From: QAND01 sp003150225
GTDB lineage: Bacteria > Bacillota > Clostridia > Christensenellales > QAND01
Reading direction: 5' to 3'
Assembly: GCF_044357945.1 (NCBI RefSeq)
Contig: NZ_CP076563.1
Location: forward strand, 1,736,001 to 1,800,000
DNA length: 64,000 nucleotides
A program made the position numbers and the translations under genes. Below the pieces are notes generated by a model. That model did no database searches. It worked only from the letters and a program-made list of their open reading frames with translations, and was not told the DNA's origin. Positions 16,148-24,601 of this stretch are shown piece after piece (position 1 is the stretch's first letter; the number at the start of each line of letters is the position of its first letter).

Positions 16148-16176
16148 AAAAGGCCTTCCGTTGGAAGGCCTTTTTT
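16148..16176 (+). terminator. Terminator of the PepSY gene
   Basis: AAAAGGCCTTCC and GGAAGGCCTTTTTT form a perfect stem with a 3-base loop. It can also end transcription of the minus-strand gene on the right. Confidence 0.9.
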
Positions 16177-16190
16177 CTATTGCGTAGGGG

Positions 16191-17060
16191 CTATTGATCC
16201 AGGGAAACCAGGGTGTACTCCCGGCTGCCGATGCCCAAATCCGCAGCAGCCTCAATGGTATGGACGCCGTTGCGGGAGGTGATGCGCTCGATGAGGCTCT
16301 CTTTGCCGGGGTCATCGGAGGCATATACCAGATCCAAACAGGCTTGGTCCAGGGCCACCGGATCCAGGGAAGCCAGGATGCCGATGTCAGCCATCTCGGG
16401 ATCGGCGGCCACGGCGCAGCAGTCGCAGTCCACCGATAGGTTGCACATGACGTTAAGGAAGGCGATGCGGCCGTCAAAGTGATCCATGATGGATTTGGCG
16501 GCGTCGGCCATGGATTCCAAGAAGGAATCGTGGTCCGCGGTCCAGATCTTTTCGGGATCCCCCGCCCCATGGATATAGGCCTTGCCATGGCTGGAGGCGA
16601 TGCCGATGGAGATATTCTTCAGTGCTCCGCCATAGCCTCCCATGGGATGCCCTTTAAAATGGGACAGCACCAGGAGGGAATCATAATTGGCCAGATTGGC
16701 CCCCACATAGTTGACTTGAATCCGCTTGCCATTCGGGATGGGCAGCGCCGTCTCGCCCGCCTCATCCATGATGTCCACCTTACAGATGCCGGTCCAGCCG
16801 TGCTGCTCCATGGTAGCCCAATGCTTTTCGGTGGTATTGCGCTGTCCCTCATAGGCGGTGTTGCATTCCACTACCGTGCCGGAAACATCGTCAATGATGG
16901 GCTTTAAGAATTCCGGACGGATGAAGTTCTGGTTGCCCACTTCACCGCTGTGTAGCTTGACCGCCACAGCCCCGGGCAGCTCCCGCCCCAGCACCTTGAA
17001 AAGCTCGATCATCTTTTCTGGGGTAATCTGCTTGGTAAAATAGACGCTTGGTTTTGCCAT
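16191..17060 (-). CDS. DUF362 family protein
   Basis: A 289-residue protein starting MAKPSVYFTKQITPEKMIELFK with GGAGGTG in front of ATG at 17060. It has the DUF362 hallmarks: VAVKLHSGEVGNQNFIRPEF, the HFKGHPMGGYGGALKNISIG core, a CDCC motif and ADIGILASLDPVALDQA. Many clostridial members carry a 4Fe-4S ferredoxin insert (CxxCxxCxxxC) before the C-terminus; I do not see one here, and the protein is shorter. The function of the family is unknown, with metal or Fe-S chemistry suspected. Monocistronic, convergent with the PepSY gene. Confidence 0.85.
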   Translation of the reverse strand: MAKPSVYFTKQITPEKMIELFKVLGRELPGAVAVKLHSGEVGNQNFIRPEFLKPIIDDVSGTVVECNTAYEGQRNTTEKHWATMEQHGWTGICKVDIMDEAGETALPIPNGKRIQVNYVGANLANYDSLLVLSHFKGHPMGGYGGALKNISIGIASSHGKAYIHGAGDPEKIWTADHDSFLESMADAAKSIMDHFDGRIAFLNVMCNLSVDCDCCAVAADPEMADIGILASLDPVALDQACLDLVYASDDPGKESLIERITSRNGVHTIEAAADLGIGSREYTLVSLDQ

Positions 17061-17261
17061 GCCTTTGCACCTCCATAGTGATTCTCCAAAACTTCGGACG
17101 CGCTGGCCTGGGCCAGACCGCCCTCCCCCAATAATATACCATATCGGTATTCTATTTGGAAATTCCCTGCTGGCTCCTCGATTCAAAATGAAAGGGTAAG
17201 AGATGGCGTCAAGCGGCTAAAACGGGCCAAAGGGGGCCAAATCCGGCCAAATTGGAGTCAT

Positions 17262-17301
17262 AAAAACCGCGGTAGGCCAGGGAGCCAAGCCGCGGTTTTT
17301 T
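17262..17301 (-). terminator. Terminator after the small membrane protein gene
   Basis: AAAAACCGCGG (17262-17272) pairs with CCGCGGTTTTTT (17290-17301). It ends the minus-strand DegV operon. Confidence 0.8.
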
Positions 17302-17328
17302 GTGCGTCTTTTAAAACGGGGGGTTCCT

Positions 17329-17598
17329 CTAGAGGAAGAACCAGTAGTAAAGCGCCCCGCCGGTGAAGACCACGGCTAGGGTGATGCTGATCAACATCTT
17401 GGACAGAGGAGTGCTTCCGCCTTGGGGCGCCCGGTGCGCGTAGCCGTAGATGCCCAGGCCGGCTACCACCCAGGATACGGCGGCGATGAGGGGGAACACG
17501 GTCCGATAAACCGCCTCCTGCTCCTGTAAAACGGCGTAAAGGGCCAGGCCTAGAATCAAAAAGTTGCAGACGTGCTCCATAGTTTTGAGATGTTTCAT
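17329..17598 (-). CDS. Small membrane protein
   Basis: 89 residues with about three hydrophobic segments: around residues 10-26, 35-53 and 69-88. No known domain. It starts 6 bases after the DegV stop codon in the same direction, so the two form an operon. No function can be assigned. Confidence 0.7.
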   Translation of the reverse strand: MKHLKTMEHVCNFLILGLALYAVLQEQEAVYRTVFPLIAAVSWVVAGLGIYGYAHRAPQGGSTPLSKMLISITLAVVFTGGALYYWFFL

Positions 17599-17603
17599 TC
17601 CAA

Positions 17604-18467
17604 TTACTCCCCTAAGAATACGATGCCCAAAATGCCTGGGCCCACATGGGTGCCGATGATGGGCCCCACGCAGAAGATGTCCACCTTCTGGCTGCCGTAC
17701 TTCTCCATGACCCGCTCCCGAAGCTTTTCCGCCTCATCCAGGCAGTCGCCATGACAGATCATCACAGGCTTGTCCGGATGCTTTCCGCCCCGCTCGCCGT
17801 AGATCTCCGCCAAGCGCTTGATGGACTTCTTACGTCCGTTGACCTTCTCCATGCTGATGAGCGCGCCGCTCTCATCGATGCGGAGGATCGGCTTGATTTT
17901 CAGCATCTTTCCGGCGGCGGCTGCCGCTCCCGAGATGCGCCCACCCCGGTATAGATGGGCCAGATCGTCTACGGTAAACCAGGCCTCTACCTTGTGCTTG
18001 AAGCCGTCAATCCATCCCACCAATTCATCCAGAGGCATGCCCTTTTGATATTGCTCATAGGCGGCCAGAAGGATCATGCCTTCGCCCACTGCGGCGGACC
18101 GGGAATCCACCACTACGATCCGGCGGCCGGGATACCGGGCCATGAGCCGATCCCGGGTAAACTGGGCGTTTTCATAGCTGCTGGAAAGGGCGCTGGAAAA
18201 GCATAGGTATAGGATATCCTTTCCGGCCTTCAGATGAGGCGAAAAGGTTTCATCGTACATCAGGGTATTGATGGTGGATGTGGTGGGCATGCTTCCCTGA
18301 CGCATTTGAGCGTAGAACTGGGCGTAGGGCAGGCTTTGCCCAAAATCGTCCAGATAGGGCGTGCCATCCAGGGAATAGGGGAAAGGAACGCAAACGATAC
18401 CCCGCTCTTCATAATAGGACTGAGGTAAATCGCAGGTGGAATCGGTCATAAGTATATATTCTTGCAT
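17604..18467 (-). CDS. DegV family fatty-acid-binding protein
   Basis: A 287-residue DegV protein: N-terminal ILMTDSTCDLP, the motif GSMPTTSTIN that contacts the lipid carboxylate, LCFSSALSSSYENA, and the C-terminal GPIIGTHVGPGILGIVF. The family binds a fatty acid; FakB members present it to the kinase FakA for phosphorylation and membrane lipid synthesis. FakA is not in this window, so FakB activity is only possible. The length is normal. It has a paralogue at 59501. The start has AGGAAGATTGCC before ATG. Confidence 0.9.
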   Translation of the reverse strand: MQEYILMTDSTCDLPQSYYEERGIVCVPFPYSLDGTPYLDDFGQSLPYAQFYAQMRQGSMPTTSTINTLMYDETFSPHLKAGKDILYLCFSSALSSSYENAQFTRDRLMARYPGRRIVVVDSRSAAVGEGMILLAAYEQYQKGMPLDELVGWIDGFKHKVEAWFTVDDLAHLYRGGRISGAAAAAGKMLKIKPILRIDESGALISMEKVNGRKKSIKRLAEIYGERGGKHPDKPVMICHGDCLDEAEKLRERVMEKYGSQKVDIFCVGPIIGTHVGPGILGIVFLGE

Positions 18468-18562
18468 GGCAATCTTCCTCCAAGATGTGGTCGTTCAAAT
18501 AGCATCAGTTTACCATGGGGAGGGGCATTTTTCAAAATAAACCGGCGATGAGGGCATTTCCC

Positions 18563-18592
18563 TTGACAAAAGAGGGAACCGCTGCGTAAATT
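18563..18592 (+). promoter_or_regulatory. Promoter of the aminotransferase operon
   Basis: TTGACA (18563-18568), 18-base spacer, TAAATT (18587-18592). A second AT-rich hexamer TATAGT follows at 18592. Confidence 0.55.
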
Positions 18593-18657
18593 ATAGTAAT
18601 TGGATGAAGCGGGCTTGTCCCGCCCTTGCCTGATTTCCTCTTGAAGGAGTGATTCTT

Positions 18658-19851
18658 GTGCAGATTTCCCGCAGAGCCCAGGCGGTAACTGGATCCCTTA
18701 CCCTGGCCATCGACGCCAAAGCCAAGGCCATGGTGGCCCAGGGGGTGGACGTCATTGGATTTGGCGTGGGGGAACCCGATTTTAATACCCCTGCCCACAT
18801 CGTTGCCGCCGCCAAGGAGGCCATGGACCGGGGAGAGACCCGGTATACCCCTAGTTCGGGAACCCTGGCCCTTCGCAAAGCCGTGTGCGAAAAGCTTCAG
18901 CGGCGGAATGGCCTTAGCTATACCCCCAGCCAGGTGGTGATCTCAAATGGGGCCAAGCATGCCCTTCACAACGCTTTATGCGCCATCCTGGAAGAGGGGG
19001 ACGAGGTACTCATTGTGCCGCCCTGTTGGGTGAGCTATCCGGAAATGGTGAAGATGGCGGGCGGTGTGCCGGTCTATGTTGAGACCGACGCCGACGACCG
19101 CTACGCTCTGCATCTGAGCGCCGTGGAACAGGCCCTCAGCCCCCGGACTCGAGCCATTTTGCTCAATAGCCCCTGCAATCCCACCGGAGAGGTGATCCCT
19201 TGGGAGACCCTTGCCGGCATTGCGGATATAGCCCGGGAGCGGGATCTGTGGATCATCTCTGACGAGATCTATGAGGAGTTTGCTTACGATGGAGGGCTTC
19301 CTCCTTCCATTGCCACCCATAGCGAGGATGCCAAAGAGCGAACCATTCTCGTGAACGGAGTATCCAAAACTTACGCTATGACGGGCTGGCGCATTGGCTA
19401 TCTGGCCTGCACCGAGCCTCTTGCCAAGGCCATCGGCAACTGGCAGAGTCACGCCACCAGTAACCCCAATTCCATTGCCCAGGCGGCAGCCCTTGCGGCC
19501 ATCTCCGGCCCTCAGGACTGCGTCCAAGAGATGGTAGCGGAATTCGACCGCAGGAGAAAGGCCATGGCATCTGGGTTGGACGCCATTCCCGGCATCCAAT
19601 GCCCCCTGCCCCGGGGCGCGTTCTACTGCCTGGCCAACATCTCGGACCTGTTGGGGAAATCCTATCGGGGCCGTGTCATTGAAAGCGATGACGACTTTGC
19701 CGCTATGCTTTTGGAGGAAAAGGCGGTTGCCCTGGTGCCGGGCAGCGGTTTTCTGGCGCCCGGCCACGTCCGGCTTTCCTACGCCCTATCCATGGAGGAT
19801 ATCCAAGCTGGGATGGAGCGTATCCGGGAATTTGTGAAGGAACTGATTTGA
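18658..19851 (+). CDS. Class I/II PLP aminotransferase (aspartate aminotransferase type)
   Basis: A 397-residue fold-type I aminotransferase. Features: GVGEPDFNTP near the N-terminus, SNGAKHAL, NSPCNPTG, the PLP lysine Lys237 in NGVSKTYAMTGWRIGY, and the substrate-carboxylate Arg near the C-terminus (HVRLSY). It belongs to the AspC-like subgroup that transfers amino groups between aspartate or similar substrates and 2-oxoglutarate. GTG at 18658 is chosen over GTG at 18649 because AAGGAG lies at the right distance. The following acyltransferase gene starts 13 bases downstream, so the two probably share a transcript linking oxaloacetate and 2-oxoglutarate pools. Confidence 0.88.
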   Translation: MQISRRAQAVTGSLTLAIDAKAKAMVAQGVDVIGFGVGEPDFNTPAHIVAAAKEAMDRGETRYTPSSGTLALRKAVCEKLQRRNGLSYTPSQVVISNGAKHALHNALCAILEEGDEVLIVPPCWVSYPEMVKMAGGVPVYVETDADDRYALHLSAVEQALSPRTRAILLNSPCNPTGEVIPWETLAGIADIARERDLWIISDEIYEEFAYDGGLPPSIATHSEDAKERTILVNGVSKTYAMTGWRIGYLACTEPLAKAIGNWQSHATSNPNSIAQAAALAAISGPQDCVQEMVAEFDRRRKAMASGLDAIPGIQCPLPRGAFYCLANISDLLGKSYRGRVIESDDDFAAMLLEEKAVALVPGSGFLAPGHVRLSYALSMEDIQAGMERIREFVKELI

Positions 19852-19864
19852 AAGGAGCGAATCG

Positions 19865-21265
19865 ATGCTTGAGTTAAACAAAAGAGATAATCTGTTGGAG
19901 GAAAACGACTATAAATACCAGCTCCAGGATGTGGACGAGCCCAAACTATACCGGGAGCTGTTTGAGTATACCTCGGTGCCCAAGGTGAGCTTCAACCACC
20001 GGCTGGTGCCCCAGTATATGCCGGAGAATATTTGGATCACTGACACCACTTTCCGGGACGGCCAGCAGGCCTGTTCGCCCTTTACAGTGGAGCAGATCGT
20101 TGATGTTTACAAGATGCTGAGCCGCCTTTCGGGGCCCAAGGGCATCGTCCGGCAGAGCGAGTTTTTCCTGTATACCGACAAGGATCAGCGTGCCATGCGT
20201 GCCTGTCAGGATCTTGGCTTGCAGTTTCCGGAAATCACCACCTGGATTCGGGCCAATCCCAAGGATTTTCAGCTGGTGAAGGACGCTGGGGTGCGGGAGA
20301 CGGGCATCCTCATGAGCTGTTCGGATTATCATATCTTTAAAAAGATGGGCAAGACCCGCCGGGAGGCCATGGATCTGTATTTGGGGATCGTCAAGAGCGC
20401 CCTTGACTACGGCATCAGCCCCCGGTGCCATCTGGAGGATACTACCAAGGCGGATTTCTACGGGTTTGTGGTACCCTTTGCTACCGAGCTGATGCGGCTC
20501 TCCCAGGAGAGCGGCATTCCCATCAAGATTCGGGTTTGCGATACCATGGGCTATGGGGTCAGTTACCCCGGGGCTTCCCTGCCCCGGAGTGTCCAGGGCA
20601 TCATCTACGGTTTGCGCCAATACGCCGATGTGCCTCCGGAGTACATGGAGTGGCATGGCCATAACGATTTTTACAAGGTGGTCACCAATGCCGCCACCGC
20701 CTGGCTCTACGGATGCAGCGGCGTGAACTGCGCCATGTTGGGCATTGGCGAGCGGACGGGGAACTGTCCCCTGGAGGCCATGGCCATCGAGTATGCCTCC
20801 TTGCGGGGGACCACCGACGGCATGGATCTCTCGGCCATTACCGATATTGCCACCTACTTTGAAGAGGAGATCGGCATCGCGATCCCGCCCAATACCCCCT
20901 TTGTGGGCCGGAACTTCAACGTGACCCGCGCGGGCATCCACGCTGATGGCCTGTTGAAGGACGAGGAGATCTATAACATCTTTGATACGGCGGCTATCCT
21001 GAACCGCCCGGCTCTGGTAGCGGTGGACGCCTTTTCTGGTTCGGCAGGCATCGCTCACTGGATCAAGGGGTATTTCCGGTTATCCGACGAGGAGGCCATC
21101 GGCAAGCGCAGCGAACTGGCGATTCAAATGAAGGAGCGGGTAGACAAGGAATACGAGGCGGGCCGCAACACCGTCATGAGCGATGGCGAGCTGGTGGCCA
21201 TGCTCCGGGAGATCGAGCCCGAGACCTATGAGCGGCTGATGAACGCAAGACGGAAGAAGAAATAA
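19865..21265 (+). CDS. Isopropylmalate/homocitrate synthase-family enzyme, candidate Re-type citrate synthase
   Basis: A 466-residue DRE-TIM metallolyase: ITDTTFRDGQQ with metal and base residues, HLEDTTKADF, EWHGHNDFYK (metal-binding HxH) and GERTGNCPLE. A ~45-residue N-terminal extension (NHRLVPQYMPENIW) and the C-terminal GRNFNVTRAGIHADGLLKDEEIYNIFD region are as in clostridial Re-citrate synthases. There is no LeuA-type allosteric domain, which argues against 2-isopropylmalate synthase. The predicted reaction is acetyl-CoA plus oxaloacetate to citrate. The adjacent aminotransferase could use the derived 2-oxoglutarate for glutamate synthesis. Homocitrate or related products remain possible. 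Confidence 0.75.
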   Translation: MLELNKRDNLLEENDYKYQLQDVDEPKLYRELFEYTSVPKVSFNHRLVPQYMPENIWITDTTFRDGQQACSPFTVEQIVDVYKMLSRLSGPKGIVRQSEFFLYTDKDQRAMRACQDLGLQFPEITTWIRANPKDFQLVKDAGVRETGILMSCSDYHIFKKMGKTRREAMDLYLGIVKSALDYGISPRCHLEDTTKADFYGFVVPFATELMRLSQESGIPIKIRVCDTMGYGVSYPGASLPRSVQGIIYGLRQYADVPPEYMEWHGHNDFYKVVTNAATAWLYGCSGVNCAMLGIGERTGNCPLEAMAIEYASLRGTTDGMDLSAITDIATYFEEEIGIAIPPNTPFVGRNFNVTRAGIHADGLLKDEEIYNIFDTAAILNRPALVAVDAFSGSAGIAHWIKGYFRLSDEEAIGKRSELAIQMKERVDKEYEAGRNTVMSDGELVAMLREIEPETYERLMNARRKKK

Positions 21266-21266
21266 C

Positions 21267-21289
21267 AAAGGGCCCCTTTGGGGCTCTTT
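21267..21289 (+). terminator. Hairpin after the citrate-synthase-like gene
   Basis: AAAGGGCCCC and GGGGCTCTTT pair with one G-T wobble and a 3-base loop; the T-tract is weak. Confidence 0.6.
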
Positions 21290-21385
21290 GCTTTCCCGTT
21301 TGATATGGGGCGAATTGATGCTGGATCAAAACCGGAACATGTATTATAATGAGATTAAGAAGAAAACAAAATGGGGGTGCTCCAG

Positions 21386-21799
21386 ATGATAGGATTTGTG
21401 TGCGGTATCGCCGGCTCCGGCAAGACGCGGCGCATGGTGGATATGGCCAACGCAATTTTGAACGACTCTCTGGGTAAGATCGTCTTCATCGATGAGGACT
21501 GTGACCGCATGTTTGACCTAAAACACGCCATCCGTCTGGTGGACGTGGGGGAATACAACGTACGCAAAAACGATGAGTTCTATGGATTTGTTGCCGGCAT
21601 CATGGCCGGTGATTTTGATATACACACCATCTTTGTGGACAGCTTTTTGAAGTTTATGGACGGCTCTTTAACGGAGCTTCTGCCCCTTCTGGAACGCTTG
21701 GAGGCCTTGAGTGAGGCGCATAAGGTGAAGCTTATCCTCTCCATCAGCGCTGAGGAAGATGCCGTTCCCGCCTTTATCCGGGACCGCAAGGTGGCATAA
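21386..21799 (+). CDS. Small P-loop NTPase-like protein
   Basis: 137 residues with an N-terminal Walker A GIAGSGKT at about residues 7-14 and a hydrophobic strand plus acidic residues at IHTIFVDS that may act as Walker B. Later parts are helical (LLPLLERLEALSEAHKVKL). The fold looks like a minimal P-loop kinase or ATPase; I know no function. ATG at 21386 is preferred over 21371 because GGGGGTG then serves as ribosome site. It ends 10 bases before thrC, so they are likely co-transcribed. Confidence 0.65.
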   Translation: MIGFVCGIAGSGKTRRMVDMANAILNDSLGKIVFIDEDCDRMFDLKHAIRLVDVGEYNVRKNDEFYGFVAGIMAGDFDIHTIFVDSFLKFMDGSLTELLPLLERLEALSEAHKVKLILSISAEEDAVPAFIRDRKVA

Positions 21800-21809
21800 G
21801 GAGGATATT

Positions 21810-23282
21810 ATGCAGTTCTTCTCCACGAGGGGTGGCGAAGGCGTATCGCCCGCCGAAGCGGTGCTGATGGGAATTGCACCGGACGGCGGGCTTTTTATAC
21901 CCGAAGCCTTTCCCCAGTTTTCCCTAAGTCAGATTGCCAAAATGGCCCGGCTCAGCTATCCAGAGCTTTCGGCCCAGGTTATTGCGTCCTTTTTGACGGA
22001 CTTCACCTATGCGGATATCCTCAAGGTGACCCGAGAGGGCTACGCCGCCTTCTCCCACTCCGATACTGCGCCTTTGGTATCCATCGGAGACGGCCTTTTT
22101 GGCTTGGAGCTGTTCCATGGCCCTACCCTGGCCTTTAAGGACATCGCCCTATGCGTGCTGCCTGGCCTCATGCGGCTTTCCATGGAGAAACTGGGCCAGG
22201 ATAAGACCGTGTTGATTCTGGTGGCCACCAGCGGCGATACCGGCAAAGCGGCACTGTCCGGCTTTACCGATAAGCCCGGTACCGCCATCTGCGTTTACTA
22301 TCCCAAGGATGGAGTATCCTACGCCCAGAAACGGCAGATGATCACTCAGAAGGGGAAGAACGTCCAGACCCTGGGGGTGGAGGGGGATTTCGATGCCTGT
22401 CAGCGTGGCGTTAAGGCCATTATGGGGGATCCCGAAATGGCCCGCCTGGTGGGAGAACGAGGCTATGCCTTTAGCAGCGCCAACTCCATCAATTTCGGCC
22501 GGCTGGTTCCTCAGGTGGCGTACTATTTCTCCTCTTATGTAAAGCTGCTGTCGGCGGGGGAGATCGAGCTGGGAGACCAGGTGGATTTCATCGTTCCCAC
22601 CGGCAATTTTGGAAACATCCTGGCAGGCTGGTATGCGAAACAGATGGGATTGCCCGTGGGGAAACTCATCTGCGCCAGCAACCGGAACAACGTCTTGACT
22701 AAGTTCTTCTCCGACGGGGTGTACCGGGCGGGGGGAACCCTTCATAAAACCACCTCTCCCTCCATGGATATTCTGGTATCCAGCAATCTGGAACGGCTGT
22801 TATACCACTGCACCCAGGATCCCGATCTGGTTAAAGCCTATATGGAGGATTTGGCTCAGGGACGGGATTATGCCGTGGGCAATGCCCTTTTGAACCGGTT
22901 TTCCGAGGACTTCCTGGCGGGCTGGGCGGACGATGCTGCCGGGGCTCAGGCCATTGGGCGCGCGTACCGCCGGGGAGGCTATGTGCTGGATCCCCACAGC
23001 GCCATCGGCCGAGCGGTGTATGAGGAGCTGCCGGCTACCGGCAATAAGGCGGTATTGGTCTGCACCGCCAGTCCCTTTAAGTTCAGCAGCGATGTGCTTC
23101 GCGCCCTTGGGCGGGAGCCCCAGGATGATGAGTCCGCCCCCTACCAGCTGGCGGATGTTACCGGGCTGAAGCTGCCCATGCCCCTGATTGAGGCCCTCAC
23201 CGCAGAACCCCGTCTACTGGACACCTGCGGCGCGGCGGAGATGGGGGAGGCGCTGTTGGCCTGGCTTGACAGGGCCCGCTAG
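21810..23282 (+). CDS. thrC: Threonine synthase
   Basis: A 490-residue PLP enzyme that converts O-phosphohomoserine to threonine, the last step of the pathway. The N-terminus FFSTRGGEGVSPAEAVLMGIAPDGGLFIP is typical of the long threonine synthase class. The PLP lysine is Lys110 in GPTLAFKDIAL, and LVATSGDTGKAAL is the phosphate-binding loop. Start ATG at 21810 has AAGGAGG directly upstream. The gene follows the P-loop ORF by 10 bases and precedes a DUF503 gene by 3 bases, so it lies in a compact operon. Confidence 0.95.
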   Translation: MQFFSTRGGEGVSPAEAVLMGIAPDGGLFIPEAFPQFSLSQIAKMARLSYPELSAQVIASFLTDFTYADILKVTREGYAAFSHSDTAPLVSIGDGLFGLELFHGPTLAFKDIALCVLPGLMRLSMEKLGQDKTVLILVATSGDTGKAALSGFTDKPGTAICVYYPKDGVSYAQKRQMITQKGKNVQTLGVEGDFDACQRGVKAIMGDPEMARLVGERGYAFSSANSINFGRLVPQVAYYFSSYVKLLSAGEIELGDQVDFIVPTGNFGNILAGWYAKQMGLPVGKLICASNRNNVLTKFFSDGVYRAGGTLHKTTSPSMDILVSSNLERLLYHCTQDPDLVKAYMEDLAQGRDYAVGNALLNRFSEDFLAGWADDAAGAQAIGRAYRRGGYVLDPHSAIGRAVYEELPATGNKAVLVCTASPFKFSSDVLRALGREPQDDESAPYQLADVTGLKLPMPLIEALTAEPRLLDTCGAAEMGEALLAWLDRAR

Positions 23283-23285
23283 CTG

Positions 23286-23576
23286 ATGTATATTGCAGCC
23301 ATCCGCGCCCTGTTGAAATTGACGGATCGGGGCACATTGAAGGACAAACGGCGGGTAGTCAAGGGCTTTTTGGCGGAAATGGAGCGGGAATGCCGTGTTT
23401 CGGTAGCGGAAACCGGCTGGCAGGACAGCACCGCTTTCTTTGAGGCAGGACTCTGCAAGGCTACGTCGGATCACAGGGTGGCGGAGCGGGTCATCGATCA
23501 TGTGAGCCGGCGCATCTATGAGGATCCACGATTTTGCTATGTGGAACTGAGAACTGAGATTATTCCCATGGGGTGA
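23286..23576 (+). CDS. DUF503 family protein (YlxP-like)
   Basis: 96 residues with the DUF503 pattern: an N-terminal strand, LKDKRRVVKGF, RVSVAETGWQD and a C-terminal strand. B. subtilis YlxP of this family sits in the nusA-infB region; no function is established. The gene here is instead between thrC and trpS. Its TGA overlaps the area of the trpS ribosome site, so translation is probably coupled. Confidence 0.85.
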   Translation: MYIAAIRALLKLTDRGTLKDKRRVVKGFLAEMERECRVSVAETGWQDSTAFFEAGLCKATSDHRVAERVIDHVSRRIYEDPRFCYVELRTEIIPMG

Positions 23577-23581
23577 AGCAT

Positions 23582-24580
23582 ATGGAACAAAAAAAGGTCA
23601 TATTTAGCGGGATTCAGCCCTCGGGCGGGCTGACCCTGGGCAACTACATTGGCGCGCTTCGAAATTGGAAGAACCTTCAGGCGGAATACGATTGCTATTA
23701 CTGCGTGGTGGATCTCCATGCCGTGACGGTGCGGCAGGTGCCGGCGGAGCTTCGTCGGCGGACCTACGAGACCTTTGCCCTGCTGCTGGCCCTGGGATTG
23801 GATCCCCAGGAGAACACCGTATTCGTGCAGTCCCATGTGGCGGCCCATTCCCAGATGTGCTGGGCGCTTAACTGCTACACCTATTATGGGGAGCTGGGCC
23901 GCATGACCCAGTTTAAGGAGAAATCCGAACGGCATCCGGACAACATCAACGCCGGTCTTTTCGATTATCCCGTGCTGATGGCGGGGGACATCCTTTTGTA
24001 CAACACCGATCTGGTGCCGGTGGGAGCCGATCAAAAGCAGCATCTGGAGATCACCCGGGATATTGCCATCCGGTTTAACAACATCTATGGCGATGTGTTT
24101 CGGGTTCCGGAGCCCTACATCCCCAAATTGGGCGCGCGGGTGATGTCCCTTCAGGAGCCCACCAAAAAGATGAGCAAGTCCGATGAGAATGAAAACGGAT
24201 TCATCGCCATTTTGGACGATCCCGATGTCATCGTGCGAAAACTTCGCCGGGCGGTGACCGATTCCGAGGGCAGCGTGACCGCGCGGGAGGATAAGCCGGG
24301 GGTCACCAACCTTATGGGCATTTTGGGAGCCCTCAGCGGGCAGACCATGGAACAGATTGAGGATGCCTTTGCCGGCAAGGGATATGGCGACTTGAAATCC
24401 GCTGTGGCCGACGCCGTCATTGGAGAGCTGTCTCCCATCCAGGCGGAGTATAAACGGCTTATCGCCGACAAGGGGCAGCTGGAGGCCCTTATGAAGGAGG
24501 GCCGCGAGAAAGCAGCCCGTGTGGCGAACCGCACCATGAGCAAGGTATATAGGAAGATGGGGTTCATTGGCCTGCGTTGA
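23582..24580 (+). CDS. trpS: Tryptophanyl-tRNA synthetase
   Basis: A 332-residue class I aminoacyl-tRNA synthetase charging tRNA-Trp. HIGH-type motif TLGNYIG near residue 20, KMSKS within KKMSKSDEN near residue 195, and the GIQPSGGLTLGNYIGAL start are characteristic. ATG at 23582 follows GGGGTG; the in-frame GTG at 23573 is less likely. Length is normal. I saw no T-box leader; the gene is read through from thrC and DUF503. Confidence 0.96.
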   Translation: MEQKKVIFSGIQPSGGLTLGNYIGALRNWKNLQAEYDCYYCVVDLHAVTVRQVPAELRRRTYETFALLLALGLDPQENTVFVQSHVAAHSQMCWALNCYTYYGELGRMTQFKEKSERHPDNINAGLFDYPVLMAGDILLYNTDLVPVGADQKQHLEITRDIAIRFNNIYGDVFRVPEPYIPKLGARVMSLQEPTKKMSKSDENENGFIAILDDPDVIVRKLRRAVTDSEGSVTAREDKPGVTNLMGILGALSGQTMEQIEDAFAGKGYGDLKSAVADAVIGELSPIQAEYKRLIADKGQLEALMKEGREKAARVANRTMSKVYRKMGFIGLR

Positions 24581-24601
24581 TCCCATCCTAGGAGGAATGG
24601 C

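Noticed and set aside
23282..23582. T-box leader for trpS
   Set aside because: The upstream DNA is the DUF503 gene; there is no T-box sequence or antiterminator.
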